Source of the DNA: UBA1952 sp965246905
GTDB lineage: Bacteria > Bacteroidota > Bacteroidia > Chitinophagales > Chitinophagaceae
DNA: 64,000 bases
Direction: 5' to 3'
NCBI GenBank assembly: GCA_965246905.1
Contig: CBDFFZ010000028.1
Location: 1 to 64,000 of the forward strand
Shown piece after piece: positions 17,164-24,462 of the stretch (its first letter is position 1; each line of letters begins with the position of its first letter). The position numbers were made by a program, and so were the translations under genes. The notes under the pieces were generated by a model, which searched no databases, was not told the DNA's origin, and saw only the letters and a list, made by a program, of their open reading frames with translations.

Positions 17164-17456
17164 AACTGTCCCCGGGGCGCGTCCGGCTACCAATTGATCA
17201 GGGCAAACTTCGTTCTGCACCGCCTACAGGGGCATACTCCGCTGCGCAGAACCGTTTCGCACGCGTCCCGATGTAAATGGGACAGGGTACAAATGTCTTT
17301 TGCACAAGTCCGGAGCGGAGCGGGACGCGTACAACAGCGCCTGTAGCCGGCCCGGAATGAATCGGCACCGGTCCGGCGATGCGGAGGACGGGTGCAATGA
17401 AGCGCTACACGCATGCACCGAAGGGATGAGTGGCCGGCTTGCCTGCTTATGGAAAT

Positions 17457-17483
17457 GCCGACAGGGTTTTGAACCCTGCCGGC
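17457..17483. repeat. Palindromic hairpin with GACAGGGTT stem
   Basis: GCCG-A-CAGGGTT, loop TTG, AACCCTG-C-CGGC: an 11-bp stem with a single mismatch. Similar free-standing hairpins are common between Bacteroidota genes. Confidence 0.6.
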
Positions 17484-17590
17484 GCTGCCTGGCTCGTAAT
17501 ATGCGCGTTTTCCCTTAGTACCAACCTGGCAAGTCTTCCTTCGGGACTTGGCCAAGTCTGCATAAGCTTTGGCATGCAGGAATTATAAAA

Positions 17591-17611
17591 TGAAAAGAAT
17601 CATAGTTCAGA
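17591..17611 (+). repeat. Half copy of the family C inverted repeat
   Basis: GAAAAGAATCATAGTTCAGA resembles the right arm of the complete element at 19772-19879 (AAAAGAAGCACAGTTCAGA). No matching left arm is present here. Confidence 0.5.
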
Positions 17612-17655
17612 CAACTACAGCGAATAGTAAGCCCGATAGCAAACCGCCTGCTGAC

Positions 17656-17721
17656 GTAGCCCGGATAGGAATGGAAAGCCCCCGCTTTTTCTGCGGGGCT
17701 TGGAATGGATAGCCGGCACCC
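17656..17721 (-). repeat. Dispersed hairpin element, family A, copy 3 (reverse orientation)
   Basis: GCCCGGATAGGAATGGAAAGCCCC, a short loop, then GGGGCTTGGAATGGATAGCCGG. Read on the minus strand this is the same order of words (GGCTATCC, CCAAGCCC, GGGGCTTTCCA, CTATCC) as copies 1 and 2, with a different loop. Confidence 0.7.
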
Positions 17722-17825
17722 AGGCTCAATGCTGCTACCCTGCTCAATAGCTTCTCTGGGCAGGCATGGCCTTTAGCTGCGATACATTCAGGCTTCCTGA
17801 TTTTTTAATCCGCCCTTCATTCCTT

Positions 17826-17833
17826 TACCTTTG
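17826..17833 (+). promoter_or_regulatory. Candidate -7 box for panD
   Basis: TACCTTTG matches TAnnTTTG and ends seven bases before the panD ATG, so the mRNA would be nearly leaderless. Confidence 0.45.
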
Positions 17834-17840
17834 CCACCCC

Positions 17841-18185
17841 ATGCAGATAGAAGTATTGAAATCCAAGATCCACCGGGTAAAAATCACGGAGGCCAACCTG
17901 CACTATATCGGCAGCATTACGATCGATGAGGCGCTGATGGAAGCGGCTAACCTTATTGAGCACGAGAAGGTGCAGATCGTGGATATCGATAACGGGTCGC
18001 GGCTCGAAACTTATGTGATCCGGGGTACGCGCGGATCCGGGATGATCTGTATGAACGGGCCTGCGGCGCGGGCGGTGCATGTGGGCGATACCATCATCAT
18101 CATGTCGTTTGCGACGATGGATTTTGAGGAGGCCAAAGCCTTTAAGCCGGCAGTAATTTTCCCAGGAGAGGATAACAGCCTCTAA
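17841..18185 (+). CDS. panD: Aspartate 1-decarboxylase proenzyme
   Basis: A 114-residue PanD. The self-cleavage site Gly24-Ser25 is seen in NLHYIGSITID; cleavage makes the pyruvoyl cofactor on the new serine end. Further family motifs are the ANLIEHEKVQIVDIDNG stretch and the NGPAARAVHVGDTIIIMSF segment. The enzyme turns aspartate into beta-alanine for pantothenate and CoA. I start it at the ATG at 17841, because only then does the cleavage site fall at the usual residue. It leads a three-gene run with the flippase-like protein and rfaE2, an order I know from other Bacteroidota. Confidence 0.96.
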   Translation: MQIEVLKSKIHRVKITEANLHYIGSITIDEALMEAANLIEHEKVQIVDIDNGSRLETYVIRGTRGSGMICMNGPAARAVHVGDTIIIMSFATMDFEEAKAFKPAVIFPGEDNSL

Positions 18186-18206
18186 GCATTATCTTTAGCA
18201 CCGTTT

Positions 18207-19220
18207 ATGAATCGCAAAACGGTTATCACCGTACTCCAGGTAATTCTATTCATCGGGCTGGCCGTATTTCTCATTGTATGGCAGCTTCGTAAAATGACGC
18301 AGCTGCAGCGCGATGACATGGTAAACTCCATGCTCAGCGCCGATTTGTGGTACCTCCTGCCGGTAATTTTTGTCGGGTTCTTCGCGCATTATTTCCGGGC
18401 GCTCCGCTGGAAGCTCCTGCTGGAAACGCTGAGCATCCGCCCCTCAAACTCCAATACTTTTTTTGCCGTAATGATCGGCTACCTGGTAAATACGCTGTTG
18501 CCCCGCTTTGGCGAAGTTGCTAAATGCACGGTGCTCGCCAAGTATGAAAAAGTGCCTGCCGATAAGATGGTAGGCACCATTGTAGCCGAGCGCGCCTGGG
18601 ATGTAGTGTGCCTGCTTATTATTATGTTCCTGAGCCTCGCGCTGCAGGCCAAGGTACTGGGCAGCTTTGCGGCGGATCTGTTTAACAAGCTCAGGAATGA
18701 TAGTGGGCATAAGCTTTTATACGGCGTTATCGGGCTCTTAGCGCTGCTGGTGATCCTGGCTGTGGTGTATCGCTACCTGAAAAAAACCAAAGTGGGCGAG
18801 GCGATAAAAGGCATTGGCATCGGCGTACAATCCATTATGCAATTAAAGAAGCGCCGGGCTTTTGTGGGCTATACATTTGCCATCTGGGGTTGCTATCTGC
18901 TGATGATCATGCTGGGGCTCTGGGGCTTGCCGCCTACGCACGAAATGGGCTGGCTGGTAGGGCTTACCATCCTGTCTTTCGGGTCCATCAGCATTATCGT
19001 TACGCCCGGCGGGCTGGGCTCTTACCCACTCGTTACCCAGCTTATACTGGCGCTTTACGGCGTTAGCGAATCCGGCGGGTATGCATTTGGCTGGGTAGCC
19101 TGGTCGGTGCAAACTGCGGTTATCCTGATCTTTGGCACGCTATCGCTTATTCTGTTACCTCTATTAAACCGCCGCCCGAATCATGCAAAAATTACAGTGG
19201 ATAACACAAAAAATTCATAG
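18207..19220 (+). CDS. Flippase-like membrane protein (UPF0104 / lysylphosphatidylglycerol synthase TM region)
   Basis: A 337-residue integral membrane protein with about eight helices. It shows the family's marks: HYFRALRWKLLL near residue 60, GYLVNTLLPRFGEVAKC, IVAERAWDVVCLL and, late, VTPGGLGSYPLVTQLI. Proteins of this type are related to the membrane half of MprF and are thought to move lipids or lipid-linked sugars across the inner membrane. It begins 21 bases after panD, and its 3' end overlaps rfaE2 by 38 bases. The heptose enzyme next to it hints at a link to envelope glycolipids, which is inference. Confidence 0.85.
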   Translation: MNRKTVITVLQVILFIGLAVFLIVWQLRKMTQLQRDDMVNSMLSADLWYLLPVIFVGFFAHYFRALRWKLLLETLSIRPSNSNTFFAVMIGYLVNTLLPRFGEVAKCTVLAKYEKVPADKMVGTIVAERAWDVVCLLIIMFLSLALQAKVLGSFAADLFNKLRNDSGHKLLYGVIGLLALLVILAVVYRYLKKTKVGEAIKGIGIGVQSIMQLKKRRAFVGYTFAIWGCYLLMIMLGLWGLPPTHEMGWLVGLTILSFGSISIIVTPGGLGSYPLVTQLILALYGVSESGGYAFGWVAWSVQTAVILIFGTLSLILLPLLNRRPNHAKITVDNTKNS

Positions 19221-19674
19221 CCGCGAAACGCTCATCCGGCAGTGCCATATCTGGCGCCAGTCGAGCCGGAAGATCGTATTTACCAACGGCTGTTTTGATA
19301 TCCTGCATCATGGCCACCTGGATTATCTGGCAAGGGCTGCAGATTGCGGCAACGTGCTGATTGTGGGTGTAAATACAGATGCTTCGGTGAAGGCATTAAA
19401 GGGCCCGGAACGGCCGGTTACGGCGGAGGCAGACCGCGCCTTCCAGCTTGCAGCTCTTTTGTGCGTGGATGCCGTATGTCTTTTTGAAGAGGCTACACCG
19501 CTTGCCCTTATAGAAGCCCTGCAGCCGGATGTGCTGGTGAAAGGCGGCGATTATACGATTGATAAAATTGTAGGTGCGGATTTTGTGCAGCAGAGCGGTG
19601 GCAGCGTTGAGATCATACAATTTGTGCAGGGCTATTCCACAACCGCGCTGATAGAGCGGATCAGGACGCTGTAG
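19183..19674 (+). CDS. rfaE2: D-glycero-beta-D-manno-heptose 1-phosphate adenylyltransferase (RfaE2/HldE C-terminal type)
   Basis: A 163-residue nucleotidyltransferase. It has the cytidylyltransferase-type motif VFTNGCFDILHHGHLDYL with the HxGH signature, then NTDASVKALKGPERPV and VLVKGGDYTID, and ends with GYSTTALIERI. This is the stand-alone adenylyltransferase that in many bacteria is fused to the kinase as HldE; it makes ADP-heptose for LPS core. The start ATG at 19183 overlaps the upstream flippase gene by 38 bases, and the family N-terminus supports it. No other heptose gene lies nearby. Confidence 0.9.
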   Translation: MQKLQWITQKIHSRETLIRQCHIWRQSSRKIVFTNGCFDILHHGHLDYLARAADCGNVLIVGVNTDASVKALKGPERPVTAEADRAFQLAALLCVDAVCLFEEATPLALIEALQPDVLVKGGDYTIDKIVGADFVQQSGGSVEIIQFVQGYSTTALIERIRTL

Positions 19675-19700
19675 CATTATTGTCCGGGCTAAAGGAGTTC

Positions 19701-19758
19701 TATTGAGCATCCGTTGCTTCGCTCCGTTCATCCACCCTTTTCTATTGAGCTTTTCTTA
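19701..19758 (+). repeat. 58-bp dispersed repeat, family B, copy 1
   Basis: It begins TATTGAGCAT and ends TCTATTGAGCTTTTCTTA, so TATTGAGC occurs twice inside. A second copy at 31596-31654 shares both ends and the central CCGTTCATC word but varies between them. Confidence 0.7.
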
Positions 19759-19771
19759 GCCGCTGTTGTTT

Positions 19772-19879
19772 TCTGAACTGTGATTCTTTTGATTTTTATG
19801 ACCCCTATGAGCAAGACTGAACACGCATAGTTATAAAATAGCTGGTGAATCAGAAGAATCAAAAGAAGCACAGTTCAGA
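19772..19879. repeat. 108-bp inverted-repeat element, family C
   Basis: A left arm of 30 bases (19772-19801, starting TCTGAACTGTG) and a right arm (19850-19879, ending CACAGTTCAGA) are inverted copies differing at only a few positions, with a 48-base loop. The size and ends fit a MITE-like or structured element. A related half copy lies at 17591. Similar CTGAAC(T/C)...GATT words are, as I recall, common between genes in this phylum. Confidence 0.75.
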
Positions 19880-19911
19880 CATCAAAGCGGGCAAAAATCA
19901 TCAGGCAAACA

Positions 19912-20970
19912 ATGGAAGTTGATTTTATCATCGTAGGTCAGGGCATCAGCGGTACAATGCTGAGCCGGCAGCTTATGGAAGCCGGGCAACGCGTGCCGGT
20001 GATCGATGAGGCAAAACCTGTTACTGCGAGTAAGATTGCCAGTGGACTCATCAACCCGGTTACAGGCAAGAAGTATGTAACTACCTGGCTCGCTGATATA
20101 CTACTACCATTTGCTAAGGAAACGTACACGCAGTTGGGGCAACAGTTCCGCAGGTCTTTCCTTCGGGAATGTGATGTCCTGAATTTCCATCCTACAGCAG
20201 AAGCCGCGTCACTTTTTGCCGCCCGTGAAAATGAGAATGATACTTATTTGAATCATGTAAACAGAACCGGCGCTTATTCGGATTGGTTCCGTTTCAACTA
20301 CGGCATCGGCGCCGTCAGCCCCTCATATCTTGTTGATGTGAGCCTGCTGTTAGATCACTGGCGTGAGCATCTGGCCGTCAACCATTCATTACTGGAAGCG
20401 CATTTCACGCTTGAGGATTGTCATATCGCGGATGACCACGTTGATTATAAAAATATCAGCGCCGGTAAAATAATATTCTGTGAAGGAGCTGCGGATATCG
20501 ATAATCCATACTTTACCCGGCTTAATTTTCAATTGAATAAAGGCGAAGTGATCTATGCGCAGATACCCTCACTTTCGCAGGAGCACATCTATAAGCACGG
20601 GCCCATAAGCATAATACCCTGGCAGGAAGATGTTTTCTGGATAGGCAGCACGTTCAACCGCGAATATACCGATGACCAGCCGACTCCTGCATTCCGCAAG
20701 CTCATCGAAAGCACACTGGATAGCTGGTTGAAACTGCCTTACACAATTGTAGGACATCAGGCGGCTATCCGCCCTGCTACCGGCGGCCAGAAACCATTTA
20801 TTGGCATCCATCCTGTTTCTTCTTCTGTAGGAATATTTAATGGTATGGGCAGTAAAGGTTGCAGCCTTGCGCCGTATTTTGCACACCAGTTTACCCAACA
20901 CCTGCTGCACGGCGCGCTGCTTATTCCTGAAGCCGATATTCAGCGGTTTGCAAAGATCCTGAGCAGGTAA
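19912..20970 (+). CDS. FAD-dependent oxidoreductase (DAO family)
   Basis: A 352-residue flavoprotein. The N-terminal FAD-binding motif is clear (VDFIIVGQGISGTMLSRQL), followed by the family's early SGLINPVTG. Near the C-terminus IRPATGGQKPFIG and GIFNGMGSKGCSLAP match the second FAD contact of D-amino-acid-oxidase/glycine-oxidase-like enzymes. Such enzymes oxidise amines or amino acids; the substrate here cannot be told. It is monocistronic up to its stop at 20970, and the methyltransferase reading frame begins almost immediately downstream. A short signal or membrane anchor is not present, so it is cytoplasmic. Confidence 0.82.
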   Translation: MEVDFIIVGQGISGTMLSRQLMEAGQRVPVIDEAKPVTASKIASGLINPVTGKKYVTTWLADILLPFAKETYTQLGQQFRRSFLRECDVLNFHPTAEAASLFAARENENDTYLNHVNRTGAYSDWFRFNYGIGAVSPSYLVDVSLLLDHWREHLAVNHSLLEAHFTLEDCHIADDHVDYKNISAGKIIFCEGAADIDNPYFTRLNFQLNKGEVIYAQIPSLSQEHIYKHGPISIIPWQEDVFWIGSTFNREYTDDQPTPAFRKLIESTLDSWLKLPYTIVGHQAAIRPATGGQKPFIGIHPVSSSVGIFNGMGSKGCSLAPYFAHQFTQHLLHGALLIPEADIQRFAKILSR

Positions 20971-20998
20971 TTGATCTTCGTCTAAAAACCCAAATACT

Positions 20999-22327
20999 AT
21001 CAGCCTGATTAACGAAATAGCCGAAACTTTTGGTTTCACATGGCCCGGAAAAGCTGCTGCCATTGCCGCTGCATCTGCCCCGGCAACAGGTGCATTAGCG
21101 CACGAGGGCGCGGACACTAACCACGACACTGCTCATCATATCTTCATTGAAGGCGAAAACAGTGAAGCACTGCGGTTGTTACAGAAAGATTATGCGGGTG
21201 CTGTAAAGATGATCTACATAGACCCCCCTTACAATACCGGGAACTCCTCTTTTGCCTACGCAGATGACTTCCGTAAAAGCAGAGGTGGAGCAGCTAAAGA
21301 TGCCGGGCTGGCACATGCAGGCTGGCTTTCCATGATTTATACCCGGCTTATTCTTGCGTATAAATTGCTGCGCGATGACGGTGTTATTTTTATCTCGATT
21401 GATGATAACGAAGCGGCACATTTACACCTTATCCTGGATGAGCTCTTTGGTGAAAATAATTTTGTAGGGCAGGCTATCTGGGTAAATCGCACCACGCCGA
21501 ATGATGCAGGCGCCAATTTTGCCACCGACCATGAGTACATACTCATCTATGCAAAGGATAAAACGAAGTGCAGGTTCCATGGGATATCCAAAGACCTGAG
21601 CAACTACCAGAATAAAGACGCCGATCCGCGCGGCCCGTGGATACCGGATAATCCATCAGCAGCGAGTGGTACAGAATCCTATCGTTTTCCAATTGTAAAC
21701 CCGCATACAGGCCAGCGATACCTGCCGCCAAAGGGTCGGTATTGGGCGTTTGCGCCAGCTCGTGTGGCAGAATGGACAGAAAGCGGTAAGCTCCTTTTCC
21801 CGAAAGAAGCCGGCAAAAATTTCCTGCTTAAAAAGTATCGATCAGAGCTGCGCAGTGAGCTTAAGCCTATGAGCTCCGTAATTACCGGCCTGCTGACTGC
21901 TTCAGGAACCAAAGAGCTAAAGGCATTATTCGATGGTGACAGCCCCTTTCGTTTTCCAAAACCAGTAGCGCTTATCCGGCACCTGATTGAGCAGGCAACC
22001 AGTGAGAATGACCTTGTGCTGGATTTTTTTGCAGGTTCCGGTACAACGGCGCAGGCAGTTTTAGCATTAAACGCTGATGCAGGATCGCATCGAAGGTTTA
22101 TTTGCGTGCAACTGCCAGAGCCTAATAGCGGCAAGGATCCTGCGCTGCGGGAGCAATATCCGCTTGTATCCGATGTAACAAAAGCGCGCATTAAAAAGGC
22201 AATCGGGAAATATGCAGGTCCTGCGGGAAATAAAGCAGCCTGTAGCTTCCTGAAAATAGTTATGCCTCATGCAGCCACAAAAACAAGCTACAGGTCCAAT
22301 TCCCAATCACCAATTCCCAATTCCTAA
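20999..22327 (+). CDS. Beta-class site-specific DNA methyltransferase with uncertain start
   Basis: A DNA adenine/cytosine-N4 methyltransferase of type III Mod style. Motif IV (YIDPPYNTGN) is near residue 75 and the SAM-binding motif I (LDFFAGSGTTAQ) near 344, the order of the beta class. The first TTG, ATG or GTG is TTG at 21176, but the frame is open from 20975 and clearly codes for a family-like N-terminus (SLINEIAETFGFTWPGK and IFIEGENSEALRLLQKDY). Only ATC 20999, CTG 21005 or ATT 21008 could start that. I use 20999 as a placeholder; a one-base lesion after TTG 20971 is another explanation. The last 12 residues come from a tandem repeat. Substrate sequence unknown. Confidence 0.78.
   Translation: MSLINEIAETFGFTWPGKAAAIAAASAPATGALAHEGADTNHDTAHHIFIEGENSEALRLLQKDYAGAVKMIYIDPPYNTGNSSFAYADDFRKSRGGAAKDAGLAHAGWLSMIYTRLILAYKLLRDDGVIFISIDDNEAAHLHLILDELFGENNFVGQAIWVNRTTPNDAGANFATDHEYILIYAKDKTKCRFHGISKDLSNYQNKDADPRGPWIPDNPSAASGTESYRFPIVNPHTGQRYLPPKGRYWAFAPARVAEWTESGKLLFPKEAGKNFLLKKYRSELRSELKPMSSVITGLLTASGTKELKALFDGDSPFRFPKPVALIRHLIEQATSENDLVLDFFAGSGTTAQAVLALNADAGSHRRFICVQLPEPNSGKDPALREQYPLVSDVTKARIKKAIGKYAGPAGNKAACSFLKIVMPHAATKTSYRSNSQSPIPNS
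22296..22323 (+). repeat. Two copies of a 14-bp tandem repeat inside the methyltransferase 3' end
   Basis: CCAATTCCCAATCA (22296-22309) followed by CCAATTCCCAATTC (22310-22323). The repeat supplies the C-terminal SNSQSPIPNS of the methyltransferase and is the same family as 10390-10417. Confidence 0.75.
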
Positions 22328-22339
22328 TCCCCTTAAAAA

Positions 22340-22930
22340 GTGTCCTATTTTCCCGATCGCGCCTTCACCGATTTCGTACATCAAAAACTTGCTTTACCGC
22401 TTATCTATGCTCCGCTAGGCTGGAAGCCTGTAACGCTCAATGCGGATGATGCGCGGGCATTGGATATGGAAAGTGGGATAGATTATGTTTATGACCTGCC
22501 TACAGGCGGCAGTTGTACCGTACAGGAGCGCTTCCGCGAAGTGAAATACAAGGCTTATGCAGACTTTACCATTCGCTACCGCCGCGATGGCAATGTACAT
22601 GCAGCCCGGCATCAATCAGAATACTATAAAATGAAGGCCGATTACTTTGTTTATGGTATTACCAATGGATGGAAAGAACGACCGGAAGCAATAACAGGTT
22701 TTGAAAAATACGCTGTTATAAATATGAGCATCGTTTATCGCAAGATTGATGAAGGCGCTATCATCATACAGGATAATGGCCGAAACTATTGCAGCCTTTC
22801 CGGCAGCACCATTACCTGCCCCGTGAAATACAATACGGACGGTTCTTCCTCTTTTTTTCCTGTGGATATTGGCTTCCTTGCAAGGCTTTGGCCTGAGGAG
22901 ATAGTGGTTGCCCAGGCTGGTTTTTTATGA
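22340..22930 (+). CDS. Putative PD-(D/E)xK nuclease partner of the methyltransferase
   Basis: A 196-residue protein starting at GTG 22340, 12 bases after the methyltransferase stop. Residues 46-69 (GIDYVYD, then ERFREVKY) give an acidic residue at 48 and E67-x-K69, the spacing of a PD-(D/E)xK nuclease core. Later HQSEYYKMKADYFVYGITNG resembles the conserved second half of such folds. Next to a DNA methyltransferase this suggests a restriction endonuclease. The family is not one I can name, and no helicase (Res) subunit is present, so the system, if real, is a compact type II-like one. The nuclease call is inference from motif and context. Confidence 0.55.
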   Translation: MSYFPDRAFTDFVHQKLALPLIYAPLGWKPVTLNADDARALDMESGIDYVYDLPTGGSCTVQERFREVKYKAYADFTIRYRRDGNVHAARHQSEYYKMKADYFVYGITNGWKERPEAITGFEKYAVINMSIVYRKIDEGAIIIQDNGRNYCSLSGSTITCPVKYNTDGSSSFFPVDIGFLARLWPEEIVVAQAGFL

Positions 22931-22954
22931 TCGAAGACTAAGCGATGTTAAACA

Positions 22955-22989
22955 AAGTATCCCCACGCCCTTGGAGGCGTGGGATACTT
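22955..22989 (-). terminator. Hairpin between convergent genes, likely terminator
   Basis: AAGTATCCCCACGCC pairs with GGCGTGGGATACTT with one bulged C, around a 6-base loop. On the minus strand it follows the foldase gene and is trailed by TTGTTT; it could act for both convergent genes. Confidence 0.65.
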
Positions 22990-23005
22990 GCACTGGCTGA
23001 AAAAA

Positions 23006-24390
23006 TTATTTGGATGTGGTCTTCGCTACCCAGTGCTGCATTTGTGGGCAGGCACCGTAATCTTTATTGATCTTCAGGTAGTAGGTAGGCAACTTGCCTT
23101 CGATCCATGCTTCCAGATATTTATTCTGCTTCTGGCCAAGCGCTACGGCTTGTATCTTGCTGTAATCATCCGTGAGGTTAGCTTTTATGCGGCGCCGTGC
23201 GGCTTTTCATAAAAACGATCCTGCTGGATTGTTCCCCCCTGTGCATTCTTATACATCTGCGGCTGCGAGATGGCGCCCGGCTTCAGACTATCGATGCCTA
23301 ATGCAAGCGCTGGATCCAGCTGATCTACTTCCAGCGCTGTTGAGTTAGTGCGACTGTCAGCAATCATACCACCCGTCATTTTACTTTGCTGATCAGTACT
23401 GTACTTACCTACTGCTTCCGGAAAAGTGAGCTTACCGGCAATAATCTGTGAGCGTACACTATCTAAGCGCTCCATAGCAATCTTATAATCTGCGGAAGTA
23501 TGCTGCGGCATAATAAGAATGTGGCGGATATCTACTTGCTCCCCTTTACGCTTTACCATCTGGATTATGTGATAGCCAAACGATGTTTTAACTACGGGTG
23601 AAATTTCGCCGTTCTGTAAGCGGAATGCTGCGGTTACAAATTCAGGCGCCATGCCACCATCGCGGGTTACGCCTGCGTAGAGGCCGCCATTATCGCGGCT
23701 GCCAGGATCCTGACTATACAAACCGGCCATTGTTTCAAAGCTTTTGCCATCTGTAACAACCTGCTTGCGGATGTCTGCAAGCTGGTCGTACGCATATTTA
23801 TCGAGCTCAGGGCTTGTTGGCGCATCAATTACAATTTGCCCTACTTCCACGGTAGCCGGAAAAAACGGAAGGCTATCTTTAGGAAGCTTTACATAAAAAG
23901 CCTGTACATCGGCCGGGGTTACTTTTACATGCTCTAATAGTTTGGCCTGCATTTTTTCTGCCATCAGCTGTTCGCGTACATTGTCCTTTTGCTCGTCTTT
24001 GAGTTGGTAAATAGTTTTACCTGCTGCTTCCTCCAGCTTTTCGCGGGAGCCATACATACGTGTATAGTAGCGAAGCTTGTTATCGATATTGCTTTCCACA
24101 TCTTCATCGCTTACCAGCAGGCTATCGCGCTCGGCCTGTTCTACAAACATCTTCTGCATGATGATCTGTTGCAGCATCTGGCATTTCATAGAATCGGTAA
24201 ACTCAACAGGGTTCTGTTGCTGCATCTGTGTAATATTCTGCTCCAGCTCTGATTGCAATACAATACGGTTGCGGCCAACCACAGCAAGAATCTTATCCGC
24301 CGAGCGGGCATCCTGCGCAGCAGCTATAAATGGCAAAGCGCCAAAGCCAAGAATCAAGGCAATGGAAAAAAGAAAACGGGAAAATTTCAT
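23006..24390 (-). CDS. SurA-like periplasmic peptidyl-prolyl isomerase, frameshifted near the C-terminus
   Basis: The main frame (24390 down to a TAA at 23185) encodes a signal peptide, a SurA-type N-terminal domain (ILAVVGRNRIVLQSELEQNI) and two parvulin domains (ASE-like YSQDPGSRDNGGLYAG with FGYHIIQM; and KYSTDQQSKMTGGMI). It ends abruptly in a non-family tail. Skipping one G in the run at 23234-23239 continues as GEQSSRIVFMKSRTAPHK. Skipping one A at 23183-23186 then continues as ANLTDDYSKIQAVALGQKQN to a natural TAA at 23006. So two one-base insertions within 57 bases break a conserved end. The product would fold outer-membrane proteins. Start ATG at 24388-24390. Confidence 0.85.
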
Positions 24391-24462
24391 GAAAAGATAG
24401 TGCGAGTGCAAGAAGACAAAAATAAGTTTTTGAGCCCGCTATAGGGGAGAGAACAATTCTTT

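Larger units (their letters stand above)
16965..17840. other. Gene-free stretch rich in short palindromes
   Basis: About 875 bases without a credible gene. Open frames here are short, of low-complexity composition (many Cys, Arg and His) and overlap on both strands. The stretch holds a three-unit TTGCACCGG array (17110-17160), a hairpin with GACAGGGTT (17457-17483), a palindrome GACTTGGCCAAGTC (17548-17561), half of a family C repeat (17591-17611) and an inverted copy of family A (17656-17721). It looks like a collecting site for short mobile or structured elements. Confidence 0.7.

Noticed and set aside
17068..17555. Overlapping open frames on both strands (about 90-120 residues)
   Set aside because: Composition is Cys/Arg/His-rich without a start context, and both strands are open because of the GC-rich repeats; these are not genes.
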